This document shows positions 15,874 to 24,438 of a stretch of DNA of 47,841 nucleotides, one piece after another. The notes under the pieces are model-generated. The model was not told where the DNA came from. It saw only the letters and a program-made list of their open reading frames with translations, and made no database searches. The DNA comes from Candidatus Woesearchaeota archaeon (GTDB taxonomy: Archaea; Nanobdellota; Nanobdellia; Woesearchaeales; GW2011-AR9), in contig JACPNA010000057.1 in NCBI GenBank assembly GCA_016185725.1, positions 1-47,841 on the forward strand. Direction: 5' to 3'. The first letter of the stretch is position 1; every line of letters starts with the position of its first letter. The position numbers were made by a program, and so were the translations under genes.

Positions 15874-16474
15874 ACACAAAATCCGCCTGTAATTTCTTTC
15901 GTAAATCATTATAACTAAACCTCTTCTTAATCAACACTGATTTAACCTTAACCGTTTTACTAGAAAGAACATCACTATCACTATTCCCAACATACACAAC
16001 TTCCCTAGATTTCAAATGATGCTTCCTCAGCACATGCCTAAAATTTTCTACTTTGGATTTAGGTCCTCCCAGCACCTCATCAAAATACTTCACCAACCCG
16101 CAATGCTTCAATAACGTAACCACCTCCCTTTTATTTTCCAACGATAACAAAAACGTAAACTTAACCTGTTTCCGTAACTCTTTAACCATATTCGTACATT
16201 GAAATAGCGGACACGTTCGCAGACTATTCTCGTAGCGTCTGCCAAACTCTCTACTAATCCTCTCCACTTCCCTCACCGTCGGTTTCCTCTTTACAAACGT
16301 ATCAAAAAAATACCGAATCTTCTCTTCCCTACTTCTCGCTTTACCCTCCTTATAATACACCATAACCCCATAGTTCTCCTTAAATATATCTTGATAAAGC
16401 CTCTCTTTTAGCGCATCAGAAACAACCAACGTTCCATCAAAATCAAACCCCGCCGCCTTTACCTTAACATTCAT
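15833..16474 (-). CDS. HAD-superfamily phosphatase-like hydrolase
   Basis: The 213-residue protein carries the HAD motif I AGFDFDGTLVVSD (Asp11 and Asp13), a helical cap region (about 20-95), motif II in FTFLLSLENKRE where the usual Thr/Ser is probably the Ser of LSLE, a lysine in the motif III region (GGPKSKVENF) and motif IV as VYVGNSDSDVLSS. This layout is that of phosphoglycolate-phosphatase-like (class C1 cap) enzymes acting on small phosphate esters. The specific substrate cannot be told from sequence. It ends against the HepT-like remnant on the other strand, and lies downstream of the nitroreductase gene on the same strand. Confidence 0.85.
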   Translation of the reverse strand: MNVKVKAAGFDFDGTLVVSDALKERLYQDIFKENYGVMVYYKEGKARSREEKIRYFFDTFVKRKPTVREVERISREFGRRYENSLRTCPLFQCTNMVKELRKQVKFTFLLSLENKREVVTLLKHCGLVKYFDEVLGGPKSKVENFRHVLRKHHLKSREVVYVGNSDSDVLSSKTVKVKSVLIKKRFSYNDLRKKLQADFVFSSLCDVPAGILR

Positions 16475-16520
16475 CTATTGTCAGAATACTTCTGCCTGTT
16501 AAAAACCTTGCGAAAAAAAA

Positions 16521-17114
16521 TCAAATCAACAACTCCTCTCGTGCAAACCGTAACTTCGGTTTCGGCATATCCGCCGCATAACCGATCGGACAAACCAACG
16601 TCGGCACTAAATTCTGAGGCAATCCTAAAATCTTACTATAAGCATCTGCATTAAATCCCTCCATAGGACAAGAATCAAACCCTAAACTTTTCGCCCCATT
16701 GAGAGCATTACTTAACGCAATATACACCTGTCGTGTAGCCCACTCTAATTTTTCTTTTTCATTTAATCTCTTGACAAAATCACGCATAATCTTAACATAC
16801 CCCTGTATATCCTCTTTCTTCGCTCCATTTTTCAACATCAATTCTTCTAACTTATCAACATTGACATTAGTATCTGCACACAATACCAATAAATGCGAAC
16901 AGCTCTCAATCTGTGGCTGATCCCATGATACCGGCGTTAATTTTTTCTTCACCTCTTGATCAATAACCACCTTAATCTTCCACGGCTGTAAATTAAATGA
17001 AGAAGCCGACAATCTTATCAATTCCAACAATTCCCCTACTTTCTGTTCAGGAATTCTTTTGCCGTCAAATTTCTTTGTTGCATATCTTTTTTCTACGATT
17101 TCTTTAAAATTCAT
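16521..17114 (-). CDS. Nitroreductase-family FMN oxidoreductase
   Basis: The 197-residue protein begins with the nitroreductase FMN-phosphate motif (EKRYATKKFDG) and continues with SASSFNLQPWKIKVV, which binds the flavin, and SLGFDSCPMEGFNADAYSKILGLP near the C-terminus. These are typical of NfsB/NfnB-like dimeric enzymes that transfer hydride from NAD(P)H to nitro compounds, quinones or other acceptors. The length is normal for the family. Natural substrate unknown. The ATG at 17114 is preceded by TAGGAGGATATTAAG. A small zinc-ribbon gene lies about 100 bases upstream on the same strand. Confidence 0.9.
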   Translation of the reverse strand: MNFKEIVEKRYATKKFDGKRIPEQKVGELLELIRLSASSFNLQPWKIKVVIDQEVKKKLTPVSWDQPQIESCSHLLVLCADTNVNVDKLEELMLKNGAKKEDIQGYVKIMRDFVKRLNEKEKLEWATRQVYIALSNALNGAKSLGFDSCPMEGFNADAYSKILGLPQNLVPTLVCPIGYAADMPKPKLRFAREELLI

Positions 17115-17217
17115 CTTAATATCCTCCTAATAAAAAATAGAAGAACTAATTTATATAATACTTATGATATTAACCTACTGAAGTAAAAAAACAAAAACAA
17201 TAAAAAAACAAAAAAAA

Positions 17218-17379
17218 TTATTTCTTAGCACCAAGAATTTTAAACATTGTTGTACTACACTTAGGACAACTTCCTTTCATTGCTCTTCTCATTGTGCCAC
17301 CTTTACCTTTCATCGCAACTTCTTTGCCATTAGACATTTCTCTTTTTGCCTTACACTTCACACAATATCCTTCTACCAT
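17218..17379 (-). CDS. Small zinc-ribbon protein (DUF5679-like)
   Basis: This 53-residue frame has a good ribosome site (ATGAGGTGTTTAAGA) and reads MVEGYCVKCKAKREM at the start and MKGSCPKCSTTMFKILGAKK at the end, giving two CxxC pairs (Cys6/Cys9 and Cys38/Cys41) of a zinc ribbon with a basic Gly/Lys/Arg linker. It closely resembles the small DUF5679 proteins of archaea and some bacteria, whose role is unknown; nucleic-acid binding is plausible. It lies upstream of the nitroreductase gene on the same strand. Confidence 0.8.
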   Translation of the reverse strand: MVEGYCVKCKAKREMSNGKEVAMKGKGGTMRRAMKGSCPKCSTTMFKILGAKK

Positions 17380-17623
17380 TCTTAAACACCTCATTATTTA
17401 CTTTTTAAACATTAATTCTTACTTATTTTAAGCAAGATTTACTATTCAACGTATCCTCTTCTTAAAAACCTTTCGTAAAATTACCCTCAAAATCAATCAA
17501 ATAACCCTTAAAGAGTAGTACCCCCAAAAATTGATATCCTCTCTTACCATAACTTTATCTGTCCCCCCCCTCTTAAAGCATATGGCCTCTTCATTATGTT
17601 AAAATCAATTTTCTTTGGATAAA
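17380..17623. other. Gene-free spacer
   Basis: No reading frame with protein-like content was found on either strand. The only notable sequence is a run of 8 C residues (17565-17572 region) and AT-rich DNA that should hold the promoter of the zinc-ribbon gene. I see no RNA gene. Confidence 0.4.
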
Positions 17624-18226
17624 TCACGGCCAAATAATTTCTACGCTTAATTCTGTCAATCTCATTTTAAAAAAATCAACTTCTTCCGAATTAAATTGAT
17701 CCGGCACAATCCACTTCTTATCTTGTTTAGGCGGCGCAAATGGAGTTTCATGAAACCTTGGAAAATAAGGAGCCTCTCCCCATCCCCAATGCAATATTTT
17801 ATCCTCTTCCGTTGCACTAGGTTCTAATGGTGATCTCCCATACATATGTACATGCACAATTTTACATCGTGCATCTTTCGGAATACCCGCAGGATATTCT
17901 CTAGAATGATTTCTATCCGTATGAAACTGCCAATTTCCTGCTTCAAAATAATTAATTACTCCGTGTATACCATCCGGCAATTTTTGGTCAATTAACTCTA
18001 ACATCGCCTTTTCTGCGACGGCACATAAAGCATTAAACCCATAAAATTTTTTGGAATCAAACCAAAACAATTCATTCATATGATGCACTTTTTCATATGG
18101 ACTAATCATCAAATGTCCGCCATACTCTCTATCTTTGTGCGGTATAGAAGGCACAACTATTTTTCCATACTCTTTATGTACATACAGTTCAATATTTTTT
18201 CTATCTTTAATATCATCAACTTGCAT
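17624..18226 (-). CDS. HIT-superfamily-like protein
   Basis: The 200-residue protein has two features of HIT/GalT-type nucleotide-processing proteins: an early segment EYGGHLMISPYEKVHHMNEL, matching the 'GHLLIIPKRH' position, and CKIVHVHMYGRSP with the His-x-His-x pattern of the catalytic strand. Between them is NYFEAGNWQFHTDRNHS, like the Asn-x-Gly region that precedes the HIT motif. It has a long C-terminal extension with GWGEAPYFPRFHETPFAPP. If functional it would hydrolyse or transfer nucleotidyl groups. It ends its start codon next to the valS stop (one base apart), so it is co-transcribed with and downstream of valS. Confidence 0.55.
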   Translation of the reverse strand: MQVDDIKDRKNIELYVHKEYGKIVVPSIPHKDREYGGHLMISPYEKVHHMNELFWFDSKKFYGFNALCAVAEKAMLELIDQKLPDGIHGVINYFEAGNWQFHTDRNHSREYPAGIPKDARCKIVHVHMYGRSPLEPSATEEDKILHWGWGEAPYFPRFHETPFAPPKQDKKWIVPDQFNSEEVDFFKMRLTELSVEIIWP

Positions 18227-18227
18227 T

Positions 18228-20651
18228 TTATCTCACAATCCCTATCTTAAGCTTAAACTCCATAGTTTCCCTATCCGTCTTCCCAGAATACGCAATCCTG
18301 CGGACATTCAACACCGCTCTAAGATCATCTTCAATCAACTTCAACTTATTCTCTACCTCCCCTAAAATCACCAGCTCTTTAATCTCCTCCTTCATTGACA
18401 ATTGATTTTCTGATTTAAATTTTCGCACAGAATTAATAATATCTATCCCCCTATCTCCAATCTCTTCTGCTGAAGAATCAATCCATTTCTCATCATATTC
18501 CGGCCATGTAGAAATATGTATGCTCTTCTCCTTCTCTCTATCCCCAAAATAAATCTGATAAACTTCTTCCGTGATATACGGCATGATTGGCGCCATTAAT
18601 TTTAACACTCCTAAGATACTCTCATACAATGCTTTCTGTGCGCTTTTCCGCTCCTTAACACCGCGATTATCAGGGTTATACAATCTATCCTTGACAATTT
18701 CTAGATAATTATCACATAACACATGCCAGAAGAACACCTCCACTTCCTGTTTAGTTCGTGAATATTCATATTTATCTAACGACGATGTACTATTCATGAT
18801 TACTTTATGCAATTTGCTTAAAATCCATTTATCAAACACTTCTGAAACTTTGCCTTTATTATCATAATCTTCTAAATGCGTAATGGCAAATTTCGACGCA
18901 TTAAACAATTTCACCGTAAATTTTTGTCCGGTCAATAAATCTTTCTCCATAAATGGCAGATCATCGCCTAATTTCGAACCTGCCGCCCAGAATCGTAACG
19001 CATCAGCAGAATATTTGTGGATCATTTCCATCGGTTCGACGATATTACCTAACGATTTTGACATTTTCCTGCCCTGCGGATCTTGTGCATGACCAGAGAT
19101 CATCACCTTTTCCCAAGGAATTCTTTTATGATGCAATAGACTCTTCACAATCGTATAAAACAACCACGTTCTGATAATATCATGCGCTTGCGGTCGTAAC
19201 GAAAATGGTTTGTCATCATATTTAAAATCATATTCTCCTTTATGCACCCAATTACTCGCAATTTCCGGAGTAACTGAAGAAGTTGCCCAGGTATCTAACA
19301 CATCAATTTCCCCCCTAAATTCTTTTGCTCCGCATTTGCATTTCTTCTTTGGTAAATCCACAGTAGGATCAATTGGCAATTCTTTTAATTCCGGCACCAT
19401 ATATTCTCCGCATCCAGAACATTTCCATACTGGTATAGGAATGCCAAAATGCCTTTGTCGAGAAATGCACCAATCCCAGCTAAGATTTTGTACCCAATGA
19501 TCGTAACGTACTTTCATATGCTCAGGATACCACCTTATCTGCGCTCCGGCATCTAACAATTCCTGTTTCTTATCCAATAATTTGATATACCATTGCTTAG
19601 TTTTCAAAAATTCAATTTCCGTCTTACATCGTTCATGCGCATTAACCGCATGTGTGATCTCCTTTTGTCCTTTTAGCAGCCCATCATGCCGTAACTTATC
19701 AATAATCGTCTTACGCGCATCTTTAATTTTTAATCCTTTGAACTCTCCTGCTAACTCATTCATCTTACCATACGGTTCAAAAACAATTCGTAAGTCTAAT
19801 TTATATCTGAACCATTTATCAACATCCTCCTTATCTCCAAACGTACACACCATCATTAATCCCGTACCCTTATCTAAAGCAACATTTTCATCAGCAAGTA
19901 TAGGAACTTCATAATCAAAAATTGGCACTTTTGCTTTCTTACCTCGCAACCCTTTATACCTCTTATCATCTGGATGATAAAATAATGCTACACATGCCGG
20001 CAGCATTTCCGGTCGAGTAGTGGAAATAATTAACTCCTTTTCCCCGCACTTAAATGCTATATCATTAAATGTAGAATTCAAATCAACCGACTCAAATTCT
20101 GCCTGGGCAATTGCTGTTTGACATGACATACACCAAGTCACCGGTGATTCTTGCTGGTAAATTCTTCCTTTATTGAATAAATCAATAAACGATGCCTGTG
20201 ATGTAATCTGACAATGTTCATTTATTGTAGAATATGATCGTTTAAAATCTGCCGACATCCCTATATTTTTCCAGCTTTGAATAAATACTAGTTTCTCCTC
20301 TTTAATAACCGAATTACAAATCATCGCAAACTCTTCTCTTTTTAACTTGGTAGACAGAATATTTTTCTTCTTTTCCACTAACTTTTCCGTAGGCAACCCA
20401 TTATCATCTGTTCCGAACGGAAAAAAAACATTTAACCCTTTCATTCTTTGATACCTGGCAATAATATCTTGTTGAGAATAGCTAAACGCATGCCCAATAT
20501 GCATCTTACCCGAAACAGTAGGCGGTGGTGTATCTATACTATACGTTTTCTTCTTCGTGCTCGGCTTAAACACAAAGACATCTTCCTCCTCCCAAAACCT
20601 CTGCCACTTCTTTTCCGCCAGTTTTGGATCATAATTCTTGGGCAATTCCAT
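18228..20651 (-). CDS. valS: Valyl-tRNA synthetase
   Basis: This 807-residue class I synthetase charges tRNA-Val. It has the N-terminal PPPTVSGKMHIGHAFSYSQQ with HIGH at 51-54, the editing (CP1) domain, the mid-chain WDWCISRQRHFGIPIPVWKC, a four-Cys zinc site (WKCSGCGEY and KKCKCGAKEF), the class segment DVLDTWATSSVTP and the KMSKS loop GRKMSKSLGN. A C-terminal anticodon-binding helical domain follows. The pattern is the archaeal ValRS form, distinct from IleRS and LeuRS. The HIT-like gene follows directly downstream. Confidence 0.95.
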   Translation of the reverse strand: MELPKNYDPKLAEKKWQRFWEEEDVFVFKPSTKKKTYSIDTPPPTVSGKMHIGHAFSYSQQDIIARYQRMKGLNVFFPFGTDDNGLPTEKLVEKKKNILSTKLKREEFAMICNSVIKEEKLVFIQSWKNIGMSADFKRSYSTINEHCQITSQASFIDLFNKGRIYQQESPVTWCMSCQTAIAQAEFESVDLNSTFNDIAFKCGEKELIISTTRPEMLPACVALFYHPDDKRYKGLRGKKAKVPIFDYEVPILADENVALDKGTGLMMVCTFGDKEDVDKWFRYKLDLRIVFEPYGKMNELAGEFKGLKIKDARKTIIDKLRHDGLLKGQKEITHAVNAHERCKTEIEFLKTKQWYIKLLDKKQELLDAGAQIRWYPEHMKVRYDHWVQNLSWDWCISRQRHFGIPIPVWKCSGCGEYMVPELKELPIDPTVDLPKKKCKCGAKEFRGEIDVLDTWATSSVTPEIASNWVHKGEYDFKYDDKPFSLRPQAHDIIRTWLFYTIVKSLLHHKRIPWEKVMISGHAQDPQGRKMSKSLGNIVEPMEMIHKYSADALRFWAAGSKLGDDLPFMEKDLLTGQKFTVKLFNASKFAITHLEDYDNKGKVSEVFDKWILSKLHKVIMNSTSSLDKYEYSRTKQEVEVFFWHVLCDNYLEIVKDRLYNPDNRGVKERKSAQKALYESILGVLKLMAPIMPYITEEVYQIYFGDREKEKSIHISTWPEYDEKWIDSSAEEIGDRGIDIINSVRKFKSENQLSMKEEIKELVILGEVENKLKLIEDDLRAVLNVRRIAYSGKTDRETMEFKLKIGIVR

Positions 20652-20744
20652 AATAGGATTAGATTATGGTCCTATTTAAAAAAGTAGTTATTAAAAATTT
20701 TAATCCCAAACCTTTAAAAATAGCCCCCCCAAACTGTATCATAA

Positions 20745-21080
20745 ATGATTCCAAATATAGAATCCTTAATCTCCAAACTCTTCCACATTCCTACCCCACA
20801 GTGGAAAAAAGAAGTCAAACCTCTCTGCATTATTGGTGGAGAAGAATGTCGCGTAGAATCATACAAAATAAACTATGATACATTTCATCTTGTTCTTATC
20901 ACACAGTATGGCGGTGTTGCCTCCGGCTCTCTCACGCTTAAAATATATGAAGGGGGGAGCGGCAGAGAATTTATCACTGAAAAAACCTGTCTGAGAAAAG
21001 ACATTCTAGACAAAGTCCAACAACCATCATCCCCTCTGGCAGATTTATACCATCAATTACAGGAACAGAGAATGGAATAA
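20745..21080 (+). CDS. Hypothetical protein, 111 residues
   Basis: The only protein-like frame between valS and guaB, on the opposite strand to both. It starts MIPNIESLISKLFHIPTPQW and has a beta-rich middle (VKPLCIIGGEECRVESYKIN, HLVLITQYGG) and a charged helical end. No domain was recognised and there is no membrane segment or signal peptide. The ATG has no clear ribosome site. TTTAAAAATA about 30 bases upstream could be a TATA box for a leaderless transcript. Confidence 0.55.
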   Translation: MIPNIESLISKLFHIPTPQWKKEVKPLCIIGGEECRVESYKINYDTFHLVLITQYGGVASGSLTLKIYEGGSGREFITEKTCLRKDILDKVQQPSSPLADLYHQLQEQRME

Positions 21081-21083
21081 CCT

Positions 21084-22511
21084 TTACCCACTCAACTTCG
21101 TTCCTCTACTCCCGCTTTCTTCCCATCCCGACGACGTAATTTGTATAAATTCTGCTTTTTCTTGCATTTCCTTGACATTCCTTGCCCCGCAATAACTTAT
21201 CCCGCTCTGTAATCCTTTAACTACACCACGAATAACCTCTTGCACTGGTCCTTTATAATCCACTAAAATAGCCACCCCTTCCACAAACACATCTAATCTT
21301 TCTTTAACCAATTTACCTTCTTTAGACTCTTGTCGTTCATGATTACTATCATAAGAAGCCGAACCCATATATTTCTTGTATCGTTTTCCTTCTTTCATGA
21401 TAATCATTCCGGGAGCTTCATCGGTACCAGCAAATAATGAGCCGGAAAATATACTTGATGCCCCTGTGGCTATCGCCTTGGCTACATCTCCCGGACTTTT
21501 CAATCCCCCATCTGCGCAGACAGGAATATCATACTTTCTCGCCATTTTTACCACATCTATAATTGCCGTTAATTGTGGCACACCAGATCCAGAAATAATC
21601 CTCGTCGTACACACCGGACTTGGTCCTATCCCTACCTTTAATCCATCCGCTCCCGCTTTGATTAAATCTTTAGCCGCCTCGGCAGTCGCAATATTACCTG
21701 CCATCACATCAACTTTAAAATTATGTTTCAGCTCCTTGATTCTTTGAATTGCCAAATCCGCATGACCATGCGCGATATCGAGCACAATCACATCTGCCCC
21801 TGCCTCTACACATGCACGTGCTCTTTCTATTGTATCTTTAACACCCACCGCCGCTCCTACTCTCAATCTTCCTTTTTCATCTCGGGTAGCATTTAGCCAA
21901 AATTCCAATTTCTTAATATCTTGTGTAGTCATTAACCCTTTTAATTTTCCTTTATGTAATAACGGCAGTTTCTCAATTCTATGCTCATGTAAAATCTTTT
22001 TCGCTTCCTCTAATGATAACCCAAATTCTGCGGTAACTAACTTTTCTCTTGGTGTCATCACCTGTGTAATTCTTTTGTGTAAATTCTCTTCGAACAAATA
22101 ATCCCTATGTGTAAAAATCCCTGCTAAATCTTCTCCTTTCATCACCAATAAACTCGTAACTCCTTTATCCTTCATCAATGCAATAGCTTCTCCCATATTT
22201 GCTGTTTCTTGTATCGAACAAGGATTTTCGATAACATAACACGTACTTTTTTTCACTTTAATAATTTCTTCGACTTGTTCTTCAACTGTTCCAAACTGAT
22301 GTATCACTCCCAAGCCGCCTTCTCTTGCCATGGCAATCGCCATTCTATGTTCTGTAACTGTCGCCATATTCGCACTCACTAACGGCGTGTTCAATTTAAT
22401 ATTTTTTGTAAATTTAGATTTGACATCTGCCTCGCTTCTAGAATTCAACGGCGTTCTCTTTGGAACAAGAAGAACATCATTAAACGTCAACCCTAATCGT
22501 ATATCCTTCAT
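21084..22511 (-). CDS. guaB: IMP dehydrogenase
   Basis: IMP dehydrogenase makes XMP from IMP with NAD+, the first committed step to guanine nucleotides. The 475-residue protein has the (beta/alpha)8 barrel start GLTFNDVLLVPKRT, two CBS domains inserted at about 93-205, and the catalytic loop LKVGIGPSPVCTTR with Cys301. The flap region contains MGSASYDSNHERQESKEG. The length and order fit a full enzyme rather than the GMP-reductase relative. The ATG at 22511 is near-leaderless: an AT-rich TTTAAATA lies about 30 bases upstream. Confidence 0.95.
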   Translation of the reverse strand: MKDIRLGLTFNDVLLVPKRTPLNSRSEADVKSKFTKNIKLNTPLVSANMATVTEHRMAIAMAREGGLGVIHQFGTVEEQVEEIIKVKKSTCYVIENPCSIQETANMGEAIALMKDKGVTSLLVMKGEDLAGIFTHRDYLFEENLHKRITQVMTPREKLVTAEFGLSLEEAKKILHEHRIEKLPLLHKGKLKGLMTTQDIKKLEFWLNATRDEKGRLRVGAAVGVKDTIERARACVEAGADVIVLDIAHGHADLAIQRIKELKHNFKVDVMAGNIATAEAAKDLIKAGADGLKVGIGPSPVCTTRIISGSGVPQLTAIIDVVKMARKYDIPVCADGGLKSPGDVAKAIATGASSIFSGSLFAGTDEAPGMIIMKEGKRYKKYMGSASYDSNHERQESKEGKLVKERLDVFVEGVAILVDYKGPVQEVIRGVVKGLQSGISYCGARNVKEMQEKAEFIQITSSGWEESGSRGTKLSG

Positions 22512-22844
22512 ATTTTCACCAACAATTCCAACAACATTAATAGTTTAAATACCTTACTACATCCTAACCTATACATTCTACCGCCATAATTTTAAATAAA
22601 TAAAACATCCTTTTGTCAATCTGCCCATTCATAAATATTTTCTTTTTATTTTCTTATTCCTCTTCTCTTTCCTCTTTCTGGTAACTTTCTTAATCCAAAC
22701 TATACCCTCATCAATCTAAGTTTTGATGCCATAACCACTACTAATATTCTCACTATTTTCTCCTTTAGCCGCATTCCTCTCACGTTTTATTACATGTCAA
22801 AATATCAAACCACAATATTATTCTCAATAACACCAATCCAAAAC
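22512..22844. other. Gene-free spacer upstream of repeat copy A
   Basis: No supported gene. The segment holds the promoter of guaB at its left end and AT-rich DNA with T-rich runs. On the plus strand the last 93 bases (from about 22753) stay open in the frame that would continue into 22994-23101 if the repeat were removed, hinting at a gene remnant; the signal is weak. Confidence 0.3.
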
Positions 22845-22993
22845 TAAAATATGCTTTTTCCACCAGTGTGTTTCACTGGTGGTACACATCCACTAACACT
22901 TAAAGTGGAAAAAGCATGGTCAGAAAACCGACCCGAGCCCGCAGGCGAGCATGCCACCAGTCTATTGACTGGTGGTGATCAGTTTTCTTTGAC
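22845..22993 (+). repeat. Two-stem palindromic element, copy A (149 bp)
   Basis: One of three near-identical 149-bp copies (with 39010-39158 and 44153-44301); each pair differs at 4 positions. First module: ATGCTTTTTCCAC (22851-22863) pairs perfectly with GTGGAAAAAGCAT (22905-22917), with an inner hairpin CCACCAGTG/CACTGGTGG. Second module: CAGAAAACCGACC pairs with the right-end arm, enclosing a GCCCGCAGGC mini-hairpin and CCACCAGTC/GACTGGTGG with a TATT loop. In this copy the right arm is decayed (GATCAG instead of GGTCGG). A frame starting at the ATG is open in all three copies but follows from the palindromes. Short gene-like remnants flank it. Confidence 0.88.
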
Positions 22994-23101
22994 TATCTTC
23001 ACATTTATCTCTCCAGTAATTCCAATAACGAAACTCCAGAAGAATTATTTAAAGAAATGAATGAAAAGTTCAGTGGCATCTTAGTATTCGATTGGAATTA
23101 A
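22994..23101 (+). pseudogene. C-terminal protein remnant next to repeat A
   Basis: Directly after the repeat a frame encodes 35 residues ending ELFKEMNEKFSGILVFDWN and a TAA at 23099-23101. It is very protein-like but has no start. If the repeat (147 bases, 22846-22992) is removed, the frame joins an open stretch upstream. This suggests, without proving, that the repeat landed in or near a gene that then decayed. Confidence 0.35.
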
Positions 23102-23183
23102 ATGATTCTCTTATTATTCTATATTCATTAAATGTCATTATACCACCACAAACCTTTAAAATAACCATTACTAAAACCAACCC

Positions 23184-24386
23184 ATGACCATTTTCACCTT
23201 AAAATACTCCCCAAAGAACAGCGAACAAATCTTCGGTCAAGACCTTCCTCTTTCCCAGCTTAAAAATTTCATTTTAAATTATAAATCACAAAAACATAAA
23301 GCCGCTTTGTTAGAAGGACCTATTGGCGTAGGTAAAACTTCTTCAGTTTATGCCTTAGCCAAAGAATTAAATTATGATCTTTTAGAATTAAATTCATCAG
23401 ATCTAAGAGACGAAGCTTCTATGAAATCATTTCTTAGCTCTGCACTTGGCCAGCAATCTTTATTTTTTCGTCCTAAATTAATCTTAATTGATGAAGTTGA
23501 CAACATCTCTGGAAGAGAAGATCGTGGTTGTATCCCTGCTTTAATCTCCGAAATCGAATCATCCAAATTTCCCGTAATCTTAACCGCAAACGATACCTCC
23601 GACAGCAAGCTTAAACCCTTGCATAAAGTTTGCTTAGAGATTGAATATCATAAACCACAATATCGTACCATTGCCAATATTTTACAACTGGTTTGCGAAC
23701 AAGAAAAAATATCCTTTGACGAAAAATGCCTTAATACACTCGCAAGACAAGTGGATGGTGATATTCGTGCAGCATTAATTGACTTACAAATCTGCTCTCC
23801 CTGCAATCAACTCAACTACGATTTAATTACCAAAATATCTGATCGTAAACGTACCCAATCAATTCTCAACTCCTTATCTATCATCTTCAAATCCTCTCAA
23901 GCCAGCAATGCTTTACCCGTTCTTGATGATATTGATATGGACATGAATGAAATCTTTTTATGGATGGACGAAAATCTTCCCCAAGAATACCTCTCCGCAA
24001 AATCCTTAGCTAAAGCCTATGAATCTCTTGCTCGCGCTGATGTTTTCAACGGTCGTATTAAGCGTAGACAGCACTGGCGTTTCTTAGTTTACATCAATAA
24101 TCTATTAACCGCCGGTATTTCCGCAGCCAAAGACGAAAAAAATCCTAATTTCATCCAATACAAACCTACAATGCGCATCTTAAAAATTTGGCAGGCTAAC
24201 CTGAAAAATTCCAAGAAAAAAGAAATCGCCAAAAAATTAGCCTTAGCCACGCATACTTCCAAAAAAGTTGCTCTTGAACAAATACCTTACTTCCAATCCA
24301 TCTTTCAGAAATCAAATAATCTATTATTAACTAAAGAACTTAATCTTACCGATGAAGAAGTAGAATGGTTAAGAAAAAAAACATAA
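23184..24386 (+). CDS. rfcL: Replication factor C large subunit
   Basis: RfcL is the large subunit of the clamp loader that opens PCNA at primer ends. The 400-residue protein starts TIFTLKYSPKNSEQIFGQD as RfcL proteins do, with Walker A GPIGVGKTSS (45-54), Walker B LILIDEVDNI and the sensor region VILTANDTSD. The collar domain follows. The C-terminus (LTDEEVEWLRKKT) lacks an obvious PIP box for PCNA, and the acidic and basic tail of many RfcL proteins is short. The ATG lies about 28 bases after TTTAAAATAA, fitting a leaderless transcript. The small subunit gene is not in this window. Confidence 0.92.
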   Translation: MTIFTLKYSPKNSEQIFGQDLPLSQLKNFILNYKSQKHKAALLEGPIGVGKTSSVYALAKELNYDLLELNSSDLRDEASMKSFLSSALGQQSLFFRPKLILIDEVDNISGREDRGCIPALISEIESSKFPVILTANDTSDSKLKPLHKVCLEIEYHKPQYRTIANILQLVCEQEKISFDEKCLNTLARQVDGDIRAALIDLQICSPCNQLNYDLITKISDRKRTQSILNSLSIIFKSSQASNALPVLDDIDMDMNEIFLWMDENLPQEYLSAKSLAKAYESLARADVFNGRIKRRQHWRFLVYINNLLTAGISAAKDEKNPNFIQYKPTMRILKIWQANLKNSKKKEIAKKLALATHTSKKVALEQIPYFQSIFQKSNNLLLTKELNLTDEEVEWLRKKT

Positions 24387-24438
24387 AATAAATTATAACA
24401 CTAATCTTAATAAATAAACCCTATCCTACCCACTCATC

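Noticed and set aside
17400-17600. Very short minus-strand frames of 16-17 codons in the spacer
   Set aside because: No ribosome site, no protein-like content, and a long C/G run suggests no coding constraint.
22851-23060. Open frames of about 50-70 codons starting at ATG within copies A, B and C, with near-identical peptides (MLFPPVCFTGG start)
   Set aside because: They lie entirely within the palindromic repeat. Some differences between copies are synonymous but others are not, copy E is stopped after five codons, and the fold explains the conservation better than coding.
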